Below, in pieces: positions 32,480-43,684 of a stretch of DNA of 64,000 nucleotides. The notes beneath the pieces were generated by a model, which was not told where the DNA came from, ran no database searches, and saw only the letters and a program-made list of their open reading frames with translations. The DNA is from Terramyces sp. JEL0728 (lineage: Eukaryota; Chytridiomycota; Chytridiomycetes; Rhizophydiales; Terramycetaceae), in NCBI GenBank assembly GCA_027603945.1, contig JADIIU010000011.1, positions 1 to 64,000 on the forward strand, given 5' to 3'. How positions within the stretch are numbered: position 1 is the stretch's first letter; every line of letters begins with the position of its first letter. The position numbers and the translations under genes were made by a program.

Positions 32480-33094
32480 ATGATGACAAGGTAAGGCGAC
32501 GCTAATGAAAGTACTCCAGTAAGAGCTCCACAAGTGTTATACGCTCAAGACAAGAAAATGGTTTTCTTGACAATCAATTTGCAAGATGTAGAATCACCTG
32601 ATGTTAAACTAACTGAAACCAATGTTTCTTTCTCTGGTTCAAGCAACGGTATTCCATATGCGTTCAACATCGAACTCTTTGACACTGTAAACCCAAAAGT
32701 ACCTCATTATTAACAGTAGACTTTGCACAAAGTTGAGACATCCAGACACATTGAACTCGCTTTTGAAAAATCAAACAAGGATACTAAATTCTGGAACAGA
32801 TTACAAAAGGGATCTGGAAAACTAGCTTTTGTCAAGACCGATTTTTCAAAGTACCAAGATAGTGACGAAGATGAAGAGGAAACTCCTGATCAAATGGGTG
32901 GAATGAACGATCCTATGGGTGGAATGAATGCCCAGCTTGCTCAAATGATGGGAGGCATGGGAGGTGCCGGTGGATTCAACCCAGACATGTTAAAGATGAT
33001 GGGTGGAGCACAAGGCGGGGCCGGCCTTGCTCCAGCAGATGATTCTGATGACGAAGAGCTTGCTGAAGATCTTCCAGAATTGGAATCAGCTTGA
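32480..33094 (+). CDS. SBA1: p23/Sba1 Hsp90 co-chaperone
   Basis: 190 aa; introns at 32491-32511 and 32699-32719, both 21 nt. The CS-domain core has a conserved F-S-G-S-S-N-G-I-P-Y-A-F-N-I-E-L-F and F-W-N-R-L (the W-P-R-L equivalent). A Gly/Met-rich segment (M-G-G-M repeats) and an acidic C-terminus follow, as in Sba1. It binds the ATP-bound, closed Hsp90 dimer. The second intron ends CAG-TAG; only the downstream AG can be used, since the upstream one would leave an in-frame TAG. Either of two adjacent ATGs (32480, 32483) may start it. Confidence 0.9.
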
Positions 33095-33213
33095 AATATA
33101 TTCACTTTAACTATTTGTGTCATTATAACCAGGTCCCGATCTCGGAGAATTAATTTGATTGGCGGAATAACGAATATTAGGAAAAAGAAGAAAAACAAAC
33201 TTTACTTTACAAA

Positions 33214-33990
33214 ATGGCTGACAACGCATTAGCCCAAGGAACTGGATTCGGAAGAGGACGTGGAAAGCGTGACGACAAGAGAGGACGTGGCCAACGCCGT
33301 GGAAGAAAAGATGCTGAAGAAACCAAGTGGGTTCCAGTAACTAAGCTTGGACGTTTGGTTAACGAAGGACACGTTCGTTCCATCGAAGAAGTTTACCTCT
33401 TCTCCCTCCCAATCAAGGAATATCAAATTGTTGACCGTTTCTTGCCAACTCTTAAGGATGAAGTTATGAAGATCATGCCTGTACAAAAGCAAACTTGTGC
33501 TGGTCAACGTACCCGTTTCAAGGCTTTCGTCATTGTTGGGGATAGCGATGGCCACTGTGGTCTCGGAGTTAAATGCTCCAAGGAAGTTGCTGGTGCAATC
33601 AAGGGTGCTATCATTCTTGCCAAGCTTTCTGTTATCCCTGTTCGTCGTGGTTACTGGGGATCCATCCTTGGTGAACCACACACTGTTCCATCCAAGGTAA
33701 ACGGAAAGTGTGGTTCAGTTACTGCTCGTATCATCCCTGCTCCTCGTGGTACCGGTATTGTCGCTGCCCCTGTTGCCAAGAGATTGATCCAACTTGCTGG
33801 TATTCAAGATTGCTACACCACCACCCGTGGTTCCACCAAAACTCAAGGTAACTTCTTGAAGGCTTTGTTCATGGCCATCTCCAACACCTACGGTTACCTC
33901 ACCCCTGACTTGTGGGCCGAAAATGCTCTCACCAAGACTCCATTCGAAAAGTTCTCCCACATCTTGTCCAAGGCTCCAAAGAAGCACTAA
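33214..33990 (+). CDS. RPS2: 40S ribosomal protein S2 (uS5)
   Basis: 258 aa, intronless. Features in order: N-terminal R-G-R-G-K-R and [10 protein letters not shown] segments; [29 protein letters not shown]; and [15 protein letters not shown]. Codon choice is visibly more biased (CGT, GGT, ACC, AAG) than in its neighbours, as expected of a highly expressed gene. The stop TAA overlaps AATAAA. The next gene starts 43 bp downstream on the same strand. Confidence 0.98.
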   Translation: MADNALAQGTGFGRGRGKRDDKRGRGQRRGRKDAEETKWVPVTKLGRLVNEGHVRSIEEVYLFSLPIKEYQIVDRFLPTLKDEVMKIMPVQKQTCAGQRTRFKAFVIVGDSDGHCGLGVKCSKEVAGAIKGAIILAKLSVIPVRRGYWGSILGEPHTVPSKVNGKCGSVTARIIPAPRGTGIVAAPVAKRLIQLAGIQDCYTTTRGSTKTQGNFLKALFMAISNTYGYLTPDLWAENALTKTPFEKFSHILSKAPKKH

Positions 33991-34033
33991 ATAAATATTT
34001 TTGTGTTTGGAAAATTTTTGACTTTTGAATCAT

Positions 34034-36387
34034 ATGCCAGTGAGAAAATTATTAGAGTTGTTGCAGGCAGATCCGTTGGTGCTGGAAGAAATGGAGTCGT
34101 TTGCTCTTCAAAATTCTTGGAACCCGGAAGAAAAGAATGATTTTGATAAATACATAGCCCAACTTCAAAATATACCCGAGCCAACAAAACTTCGAGCATT
34201 ACAAGCGCTACAGCCGGCATTTGAACCAGGAAGGTTTATCTTGGATCACTACGATTACTTGACTGCAATAATATTGAACCCTCCAGATTTGGAATCAGGC
34301 GCGATTGCAACAAAGTTACTGGCAAGCTGCTTTAGGACATATGTTCCCCCTGATCCTGAATTCCAAATCACATTGACTTCGGCTGCACGTAAACTATTGG
34401 ATACCTATGTCAACGAAACACAACACAGATGGAAGACCTTTGAACATATCGTTGCTGGACAATCAATATTTGAATACAATATTCCTCTTGACCCAAACCG
34501 TATACCAAAATTAGAATACGTTGCATTCCAATACGGAATGACAAATCCGTTGTCGTTTTACAATTTATTGAACGAGCTGGCGGTAAACGTTGAAACCAGG
34601 TTACATGCGTTTATATTATTGAAGCAATTTCTAATTGTTGATGTATTTTTGAATTAATGCAGGATGCACCTACTTACTACCTTATCGATGCCGAACTTTT
34701 TGGAACGGTAATTTCGTCTGCCTTTCACGATACCGATGTGTGTATATTCCAAACAGCAATCACAATTATTACGATATTCCTTCCCATCGTGGCAGTTAAA
34801 TCCGTCTCAAAATTGGATGATTTATTGTCTATTTTGATCACAGCAATCAGATGGGAGATTTGGTATCCTCTGGTTTTGAAATATGCTTCTGCGACATTTA
34901 AAGAGAAAGATCACACCAAAGAAGAAGAGGAATACAGTAATTTATATTAATGCAGATATGGATAGAGTTTTGTTGAATCACAGTATTGGGGCTATAAAAA
35001 CATGTGTGCTGCAGTTCTATACAGTATTGTATGGAATGTTTCCTTGCAACGTACTATCCTGTCTCTCTGAATATTTAAGTGGCAAGTTTAATCCCCCAAA
35101 AAAGAATGAAAACTTCCAGGCTGCCCCAGATCCGCTTCGCAAGTACCTCGAAGCTGCAAAAAAGTCTGTGCAATGGGATGAAAATCAGTATATATCGCGG
35201 CGAATTGAGGAACTGGTTCAGTCGCACAAATGCTGTATCAAATCAATTCTAAGCACAGTTGACAAAGAAAGAAGCGAACCCTGGTTTTTGAAACAAGAGC
35301 CATCTGAAATTATTATTGAATGTTTTCAACTCTACGTTAAAGAGTTTGATACAGATATCCAACTGATTACAAAAGAGTTTGAAACCTTGGACGAAGTGTC
35401 CGCAACAGTGATGAGGATTAATACTTTCTTGCACGGCCCAATTATCCAACCAGACTTGGTAAATTGCTCTTAATTCAGCCTTTAAGCCATACCAAGCTGG
35501 ACGGTACTTTGAACTCTGTTCTATTCTTCAAGATTTATTATTATATATTGATGAACGAGGCTTTTTTCAAGGAATGTATGCGCCAATACCATATTATACA
35601 CATTCGAAATCTGAGGAAATCTGGATTCGAGTCTGAAGTAGAAGGAAAAGGCGTAGAAAACTCTGTATGCTAGCTCTAATGTAGGAAATGAAGCTCGAAA
35701 CAGCAATAAATAACTTGGAGCTTGCTACGGCAAAGAACAAAGAGTTCAAAGAAGAGCTGGAACGGCTGCAAAAAAAGCAAGTATATTTTGAAAATGAATC
35801 CAGCATCCAAATTGAAAAGTTAAAGTCGGAAGTTGAATCAAAATCTGTTCAAATTAATGCGCTGACTAATACAAATGAATCACTCAAAGTGGAAATTGAA
35901 GAATTACAAACTGTGAATGGTAGTTTGCAATCTTACAATCCCGGATTATTGGCAAACTTGCAGGCTCACAACGAGCAGTTGAAGTCTGAATTAGAGTCTT
36001 TGACCAGCCATCCAACAACCCCGCAAATCGCTGTAGTAGATAATGTTGAATTAAAAGCTCAAATACACACTCTCCAGAACCGACTACAACAGAGCACATT
36101 GGAGGCTGATAAAATGAACTGTAAAATTAGTGAGCTGGAACAGGTTGAGCGCGACTTTTGTACTATAAAGGAGGAATTCACAACATGCAAGCAAGATTTG
36201 GAACAAAGGGTACCTTACACTAAAAATAGTCGAAAGAAAATAGTGATATGGCACTCTTGTTTGCAGAAGAGTTGAAAGCGCAGGAAGCCCGATACGAGAC
36301 TGTCAAGAAAATTATGCTCCAATACCAGGTAGGTGCAATTAACGATAGTGCAAGCTGATGTCTATTCCCGAACCGGGGAAGCAATAA
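34034..36387 (+). CDS. TSC1: Hamartin (TSC1)
   Basis: 744 aa from seven exons; introns at 34643-34662, 34937-34955, 35459-35478, 35665-35684, 36210-36229 and 36329-36348 (20, 19 and then 20 each). The N-terminal helical-repeat domain contains the hallmark V-L-Y-G-M-F-P-C-N-V-L-S-C-L (family L-Y-G-M-Y-P-C-N-F). A middle region is followed by a coiled coil from about residue 530 to the end. The segment before the coil (F-F-K-E-C-M-R-Q-Y-H-I-I-H-I-R-N-L-R-K) also matches hamartin. With TSC2 it forms the Rheb GAP complex that restrains TORC1. The stop overlaps AATAAA, and the convergent neighbour's stop is only 5 bp beyond. TSC1 is known from fission yeast but is lost in budding yeast. Confidence 0.88.
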
Positions 36388-36392
36388 TAAAT

Positions 36393-36976
36393 CTAAACCC
36401 AAACTCCTAATTTATTCTTTGCAGCCTTAGTTTCCCAATTCTGTAGTTGCTTGATTTTCTTTTCTGGGATGCCATGCAGACTGCTGGTGTCTAACTTTGA
36501 GCCTCCGGTTTTTATAAGGTAATCCAGCATATTAGTCCTCCAGGGATGGTACCATTTCTACATTAGAGGTGAAATACCAGCCTGATATACGGAATTGCAT
36601 ATCCATTTCCCATTAATTTCAGATGGAAATACCGAGTGTTGGCAAAATAGTCAGTATCTGCAATACCTGCATACTTGAACTGAATGCAGTTTTGGGGGTT
36701 GATTTGTTTGCTTCTGCCCAAAAGTATGCGAAGGAAGAGAGGCTCATGATAGAATAGATTGAGGTCGTTGGGATACAATTTGCCGTATATCTTTCCTTGT
36801 TTTGCGGCAATTGTTTTCAGTAACGACGAATCCTGTTTTATGCGAGAGCCATGGCGAGTGAATGAAACTATACTGACAAGCGATATTCCTATTCCTAATG
36901 AAATCCCGATCCGTATTTGCGACAGGTTGTTGTCAATGCTATTACTAACAGCTGTAATGAGGTCGTTATTGCCCAT
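36393..36976 (-). CDS. Membrane-anchored nuclease-fold-like protein (C3orf33-like)
   Basis: 187 aa with one 20-nt intron at 36558-36577. One N-terminal membrane helix (I-G-I-S-L-G-I-G-I-S-L-V) precedes an SNase-like beta domain. That domain has K-I-Y-G-K-L-Y-P-N-D-L-N-L-F-Y-H-E-P and K-Y-A-G-I-A-D-T-D-Y-F, and after the intron W-Y-H-P-W-R-T-N-M-L-D-Y-L-I-K-T-G-G. The order matches the C3orf33 family, of unknown function. Catalytic residues of true staphylococcal nucleases are not evident. Confidence 0.5.
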
Positions 36977-37083
36977 CTATTTGGTAAAAAATAATCCCAG
37001 ATTTCCAATGGTAGCCCCAATTTAATCACAGATATTTACTAATGATATAATTTTTATTATTTTTTATAAAGGAATTAAAAGCT

Positions 37084-38642
37084 TCATGATATTTTCTTTG
37101 AAACCTCAGGGTTTGGGGCAGCTCCGTCGCCAGAATAATAAGCGGGGTAGGAATAGGCGTACGGAGTCTGCTCTGGTGCAGGATACATATATTGGAACAT
37201 GTCTGGAGTCGCTGGCACCATAAGACCGCTTTCTGTAAGCAAAACCATCTGTCCAGATTGTGTAATCATTGGTTGCACATTAATTAAAGGTTGCGTAGGC
37301 TGGTACGCCGCAGGTCTTTTCTTTCTATTACTTTCATATGATTTGGATTTAACATCCTTCTTCAGGTTTAACTCTATCTTTGGGGAAGGGTTGTAAATTG
37401 CCCAGCCATTTCCAGTGTTTACCATTTGGTCTTGTAAATCTTCAGCATTGTCAGACTTTTCTACCGATGCATTCGAAATATGGTCATTCGGCTGGCTAGA
37501 TATGCTATTCCTCTTGGGATTTGTTTTTGGTCTCTTTTCCACAATGATTTTTTCATGGACAACCACTTCTCGTTCGTATTTCGGCTGTTTGTCTAGTTTT
37601 GGAGAGCGGTTATGGCTTCTATCAACAAGTGTAAATTCAGATGTTTTTTGGCTTCGTTCATATCTTTCCTTTTCTTTGCGGTCGAAACGTTCTGAACGAT
37701 CCCTACTTTGCTCTTTCCTATCCCCAGCCTTCTCTGAATGGTCCTTTTCGATTCTTAGCTGTTCGTTTCTTTCGTGTCTTAGCTGTTCGGTTCGTTCTCC
37801 GTTTCTTTCTTGGCGAGCCAAATTATTCCTTTCTCTTTCGTCATTTCTTTCCAAACGCATATTTTCGTACTTTTCCCGGTCCATTCGTCCTGGTTTATCT
37901 TCAGATTTCTCACTGCGGCCATCAATTTGCCTATCTTTCAACTTTTCTTTTTCTTGCGATTCATTGGAAGATCTATCAATAGGACGGGCTTCTGATCTAC
38001 TCATTGAAGCCAGTAGTTGGTTTTTCGATGCTTGCGATAGCACTCTGCGCACCTTTGGTTGTTCAGGCACGTCGGTTTTTTCTTCAATATTTAGTTGTTT
38101 CAATGGTGGGAGATCCTGATCAGGAATAGATCTGCTATCAACAAGCCTTTTATTCGACTCTTTCTCCTTGACTCCCTCAGAATTACTAATTTTTTTGGGT
38201 TTATCCTACAGTTAAAATCGATTACCTTTTTCTTTTTGCTATTGGGGTTTCGTTTAAAAGGCCGAGTTCTATCCTGATCTTCGTCGCTTTCATCTTCATT
38301 AAATAAATCATGTGCCCATTTGGAAGATGTTGTTGCGTTATCATTTGATCTGCGGTTGAATCCTTCAGAGTGACGCTTTTCCTTTCGTTCTTTAGTGTCT
38401 ATAGGATCGTCTGCCCAAGACTTTTTAGCTTTGGAATCCTTCTTTTGCAACTTGATTGTTTTTTTTTCAATGATTGGTGGGTTTTCAGGTTCAAGTGGTA
38501 TTTTTTCTTCAGGTTCTTCTTCAGTTTCGCTTTCTACTGTAGAAACGGTATCGTTGTCGGATATATCGACTATTATTTCGCCTTCTGAGCTTTCAGAACC
38601 ACCTCCTCTCGTCGCAAACAGTTTCTTTTTGAAGGATTGCAT
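37084..38642 (-). CDS. Highly charged protein with a possible Btz/CASC3 motif
   Basis: 512 aa; one 20-nt intron at 38206-38225. The acidic N-terminus (E-S-E-T-E-E-E-P-E-E) is followed by K-W-A-H-D-L-F-N-E-D, resembling the W-x-H-D-x-F motif of the Barentsz/CASC3 SELOR domain that binds the exon junction complex core. A long Arg/Glu/Asp/Asn-rich region follows, then a Pro/Tyr/Gln-rich C-terminus (A-P-E-Q-T-P-Y-A-Y-S-Y-P). The CASC3 reading is tentative and rests on one short motif and on composition. Confidence 0.55.
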
Positions 38643-38703
38643 TTTTACAGTGAAGAAAAAAATCTTGGCCAAAAACAGAGTGAATTAAGAAATATTTATT
38701 ACG

Positions 38704-40266
38704 TCAATTTCTTTGCTTCAAGAAATTGTGCATAGAAATAGCTACCTTTGAATAATTGGACCCAGAAAACTTTTCGTACGCAGTCATATTTTCTTCGCAA
38801 ACCAAGAACTCAAGAAGGGCATATACGCATCCTAATAATTGCGCTTCGTGGTATCCGGATAGGTCGACATGTTGCCGAGCCTAAATTAACAAGGTTTACC
38901 CAAGGCTTGTCGTACAGGGTTTTCAAACAAAGGAGATACGCTGCTGCTGCTTGGAGTGATGGCGGATACTCGATAAATTGTCTACCAAGCATCATAGATT
39001 CTAAAAAGTATTCGCATAACTGGCTCTCCTTTTCTTTGCAATTGAATCGCTTCAAAAAGTGAAGTGGGTTTGGGTAGCCAATCTGTTTTAGCATTATTTA
39101 CTTTATATGAGATAATCCCAAGTAAATGCCGCTCAGCAGTTCGTATTTCATTTTCTTCGTACCCATTAGCTGTCATGTAAACCATATCGGATATCATGGG
39201 GCTCTGAATTTCCTCATATTTCGAGGCAATCAATAGAGCGGTAACTCCAACTAATTGCAGCTTTGAAACACTGATGCTTTTCAGAGTCAGTGTGCGATCA
39301 ATCAGATTCGTGGAAAGATAGAGGGTTTCTGGTAGCAGTCTAAAATACGAATGCACTTGGAAAATCCTGGGGTTAATACTAAATACCACGAAATCAAGGA
39401 ATTGCGCATACCCCAATCTAATTCTGGTTGTCTAGTCATATAGTGCTTATCGGGCAAGGTTTGTATCTGCATTAGCTAGTTTTACCTCCAATTCTCTCCA
39501 GTACTTGTAAATCTCGTCTGCATATTCTTCGACTTTCAATGGATCGTGGTACTCGCGCTTTGGTTTAACAGCAATCGCAGGCCGTAAAAAGCGCGAGTTT
39601 TCATTATATGCAGAAGGAAAACTGAAACTCTTTTGCAAATTCTGCTTGATTGGCGATAAATTGATTGTGATTGACTTTGATCGATTATTTCCCGATAATT
39701 TTGAAGTCCTAGTCACTCGTTGCAAAGCCGTTGACTTGGAAACATCTGGTGTGGGGATTTTCGATGGCACAAGGGTAGAAGTAGACATTACGCTGGTATT
39801 GCTTGCTAGTGATATTCTGGAATACGTATTTGAAACATCAATATCCATTGCATCATTAATAATAGTTGAATCTCCATTTAAGCTCATAATAGAGTCTGAA
39901 GATCTGTTTGCGTTGATATTTGAATTAACTTTGGATTTGACATGGCTGTAGTTTGCTGACACTCCAGCTTTCCTGGTTCTTCTTTCTTTCATCTGTTGTT
40001 TGTCCTTTATTGCCTGTTTGGCGGCCGCGACATGATTCACCACTTTGGTTTGGATGGCTGGCGGATATGTAGTTTTAGAGCGCTTTGTAGGAGGCTCAAT
40101 GTTATTTGTGTTATCTCCAAGGACTTGTCGCTTATTTGAATTGCTCTTTGGCTTGTATATTCCTTGTGCATACCTTGAGACAACTGCCTTTCCATCTGTA
40201 TCCAAGGTAGCTGTCCTTTTGTGCTATGGATTAACAGAAATCTACCCTAAGCGCATTTTCAGACAT
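38704..40266 (-). CDS. B-type cyclin
   Basis: 487 aa from six exons; introns at 40224-40245, 39467-39485, 39367-39386, 39083-39101 and 38881-38899 (22, 19, 20, 19 and 19 nt). The first exon is only seven codons, M-S-E-N-A-L-R. A destruction box R-Q-V-L-G-D-N-T-N lies near residue 40. The linker D-P-L-K-V-E-E-Y-A-D-E-I-Y-K-Y leads into the cyclin box: M-R-N-S-L-I-S-W-I-F-Q-V-H, R-L-L-P-E-T-L-Y-L, K-L-Q-L-V-G-V-T-A-L and K-Y-E-E-I-Q-S-P. The C-terminal cyclin fold includes P-S-L-Q-A-A-A-A-Y-L. It activates Cdk1 for mitosis and should be degraded by the APC/C through the D-box. Confidence 0.94.
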
Positions 40267-40371
40267 TTTTGTGATTTCGAATCGCGACAAAGAAAAGTTG
40301 TTTATTAGTAGGATCGCAAGTAGTTCATTCAGCAAGGAATAGCGGTGATTGAATAAAAAGATTACCGGCAT

Positions 40372-42036
40372 TTATTTGGTATGTTTTGGGAACAACAACG
40401 GATTTGCATCCATAAATTTGAAAGCGTATTCATCGGCACCATTGATTTTAAAGTGATGTTCATAGAAAACTAATTCCGCGCCTAAAGTTACCTCATATTA
40501 CCTATGAAGAAATCGGAGGAAGAATAGTAAGTGTTGCTCTTTGGTTTCTTGATTCTTCTATTCTCCAAGAACTTTCCGCCAATAATTCCGCTATTTCTTG
40601 CTCTTGGCTCAAAGATGCTGATAGTATCATCGGCCAAGTGGAATGATATTACAAATTTGCGGTCTCTGTCAACCTGTTTTGTGGAAATTAGACTTCCCTG
40701 GAATCTAAGTGTAATTCCATCGTAAGCAATAAGCTTTTTAAAGTCTTTCTTTCCCTGAGTTTCGTTTCCGATTAATAACGCCGATGGTTCGCTGGCAGCA
40801 GCAGCGTGTTGACTGTTAACATCAAAGAAAGGAACGTTGGAAGAATCTTCTTGGAATTCGCTGATCTTTACAGGATCAAATTCCATAACATCATAGTTTT
40901 CTCTATAATAGTTCTTTGTGAATTCATCGCAGTCACAAATTACAAAGGGGCGGCCATAAAGATGGATAACACTTCCCAACATGAGATCAGCATCAGAGAA
41001 GCATTCTACATTATCATTATTAGTGCTGCTGTTAACCTGAGGACGCTTTGGCAACTTGCACCTGCGCAAGAACAGTGTGTTGGATTCTCTTCCAGAGTTT
41101 GCTGGAATAGATTCTTTGATTTCAATTGTGTCGTCACTTAAATAGTAGTGCAGCACCATGTGTCTAAGATCGCCAAATACTGAAGTAGTGTCATCCCAAA
41201 CGCAATAGAATCGGAGAACCCTTCTGTCGTTTTCCAAGAACTGTTTCAAAGTCAAGTTTGGAACGCTTGGTCTTGTAGCTTTCATTCTGGACAAGATTTC
41301 TTGTCTTTGAGTTTCATATGGATCACTTGGGAACTCTGAATTTGTTGGGACAGTCACTCCAATTTGAGCCAAAAAGTCCTATAATCAAACAAGCAGTACT
41401 CTGGTGAATTGATCACATCCAACTAATTTAATCGTTCTTGAATAAAGCACAATTTGATTCCCAACATTAAAGTCTGAAACAATATAGTGCTGCCCATTCA
41501 CAGAGTCGGCTTTTGGAATCCTGTGTCTCCTAATTAAGGTGCCTTGTGGGATACCGCTGTTGGAAGTTTTTGGCTCGCTGACATGCACGGAATCGTCTTC
41601 CAAATAGAAATAAATATTTACTCTGCCAGTTAGCGGATTACTACCTTCTGATTCTATATTTTTCTTCTCTTCGTTCGTGGACGCCTTCTTGGAAGTATCC
41701 ATAAAATCGCAATACTTTTCTATCAAAAGCAACCCAAGCAGGTACAGATGTGCCATTGGTGGAATGCGGATAGACTTGCAATGATGAATGGATGGTTTTT
41801 TCCTGTTGTCCGGGTAGGGGTACTCCACCTTTGTGAAATATCAAATACCAATACCGCTGGCTTCCCCTTTGAAGACTGGAACATTGTTGCAATAGTCAAA
41901 TGCGTGTGATTTACGTTCGTTTGGTCTGGATTTGGTCTAGTGTAAGATTTAACGTTACTTTATCGATTTCGAATTTATGTCCTGGTAAGAATGGCAACTG
42001 GCTCTGTAGTTTCTTGATTAATCCTTGGTCGATCAT
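40372..42036 (-). CDS. EFHC1: EFHC1/Rib72-type DM10-domain axonemal protein
   Basis: 519 aa from six exons; introns at 41937-41958, 41829-41848, 41623-41644, 41379-41399 and 40482-40501 (22, 20, 22, 21 and 20 nt). Three DM10 domains are visible. The first starts V-A-F-D-R-K-V-L-R-F-Y-G-Y-F-Q-E-G-V-H-E, the second V-L-R-F-Y-C-V-W-D-D and the third G-I-T-L-R-F-Q-G-S-L. Repeated elements include S-G-I-P-Q-G-T-L-I-R-R-H-R-I-P. These are microtubule inner proteins of the ciliary doublet. Human EFHC1 (640 aa) and Rib72 have a C-terminal EF-hand region after the third DM10; this protein stops right after it. The stop overlaps AATAAA. Confidence 0.93.
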
Positions 42037-42188
42037 GGAAATTATTGAATTTGATTAGGTTTTTAGGGTGACGTCAAACGACTTATATCTCCGCAGAAGC
42101 AGCAAAGTCGAGAAAGACTAGTCCGAAAATCAAGTGAAAACAAAGCACTTTAAAAATTCATCAGTGTTTTCTTTATAAAATACAGCAA

Positions 42189-43646
42189 CTACTTCCAACA
42201 AAAAAAGTCGCACTTTGACTCTGGAGTATTTCCTACTTTGCGAGAACAAGCGTAGAAATATTTCCCCTTGTTTGGCCCTGGCTTTTTTACTACTATTTCT
42301 GTGCATTCATCCCCATGATTGCATCTTGGGACGGCGCGTTTTTTCAGCATAAAATCCCACCCTTTGGATTTAGCTTGAGCATTTTCTACCGGAGGGGTCA
42401 TATTGTTTTCCAGATAGTTCAGAGCTATAACTTTTTCCAAATCTACTTTATCGATAGTGTTTTGAGACTGCTTGGTTAAAATGTTGTACCTTTTCGACCA
42501 AGAACGCCTTTAAAGTTTTTTGAGATGCTTTCTTTTGAACTTTAAGTGCAGTATCAGATTGCTTGTGGATAATATCTTGCTTTGGTACCTTTTTGAAAAA
42601 ACTATTAATTTTGAGCTGCTTTGCTGCATAATTATCCCAGTAGAATGTACAAAGGGGATGGGGCTTCTTTAACCCGCTTTCAAGTAATTCCAAAATTTCT
42701 GTATTTGAGTCTGGATGCTTTTGCTTAAATTCCAACGACACTGGGCAGTGATCACTTCCCAGTACATCAGATAAAACGGACGCATCTTGAACTAGCTGCA
42801 TCAAATCTTTGGACACTAGTATATAATCGATCCGAGTTCCTAAATTATAATTAATTACCGTAATTAGCCGGCCGTGCATTGATTTTAGAATTCCAAACTG
42901 TAAATACCTTTGCCTTCTCAGGATAGAACCATCGAAATGTGTCCACAAAATCACCATTTGGATATACCCAAGCGCTGAACCATTTTCTTGCAATCGCGTC
43001 TTTGAAACTGACAAGATTATTGTCCTTAACGCTTTGTGCAGGATCGCAATGATCGATTTCTTTATGCGAAATATTCACGTCTCCTGCAATAATGACACTT
43101 CTACCGCTTTTCATGAAACTGGCAGCTCTAATTTCGACTGCCCGGTTAAATTTCATTTTAAATTCAAACCTAGTTTCGTTTGCATCGTTAGGGAAATAAA
43201 TCTACTGTTACTAGACACATACATTGAAGAGAATAAACAGCTTGTGATCTGTGATTATTACCCGCGCTTCAGAATCCAGTTCCAACAGCTCATCTTTGGT
43301 GAATTCATTATGCAATTCCTCCAAACAACCCATGTTAATTTCCTTTAATCCAGACATTCCAATTTCAACGGATACGGGAGAAAATGGTGATTTAACAAAG
43401 GTTGCAACCCCAGAGTAACCCTTATCCTTGTGCAGGGAGTAGAAAATATCATAATCTGGAACATGTGTATATGATGAAGGTAGCGAAGCCAGCGTCTGTT
43501 TAACTTCTTGAAAGCAGATAATATCCGAGTCCAAGCCAGCAATAATACCAGCAAAATCGGTCTTGTTCCAAGGGTAATACTCTTTTACGGTTTTGATTCC
43601 CTATATTAGCAACCTGTACGTTGACATTCCAGGACAGTATTTTCAT
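42189..43646 (-). CDS. APN2: AP endonuclease 2 (APE2/Apn2)
   Basis: About 459 aa; introns at 43601-43619, 43202-43222, 42840-42858 and 42471-42489 or 42468-42489. Exo/endo/phosphatase fold: W-N-V-N-G-I-K near the start, I-I-C-F-Q-E-V-K, a G-D-V-N-I-S-H motif, T-R-I-D-Y-I-L-V and G-S-D-H-C-P-V. A PIP-like Q-L-K-I-N-S-F-F precedes the C-terminal zf-GRF domain (P-R-C-N-H-G, then K-G-K-Y-F-Y-A-C and C-D-F-F-C-W). It repairs abasic sites and resects 3' ends, guided by PCNA. The second intron ends CAG-TAG and must use the second AG. The fourth has an AAG-CAG tandem acceptor, both in frame. Confidence 0.94.
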
Positions 43647-43684
43647 TAGTTGCAGTTCTACTTTTTTTTGATCTAAAATTCAGA

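Noticed and set aside
37415..38119. 234-codon plus-strand open frame rich in Ser and Phe
   Set aside because: Antisense shadow of the Arg/Glu-rich coding sequence on the minus strand, which is supported by a 20-nt intron and continuity into the upstream exon.
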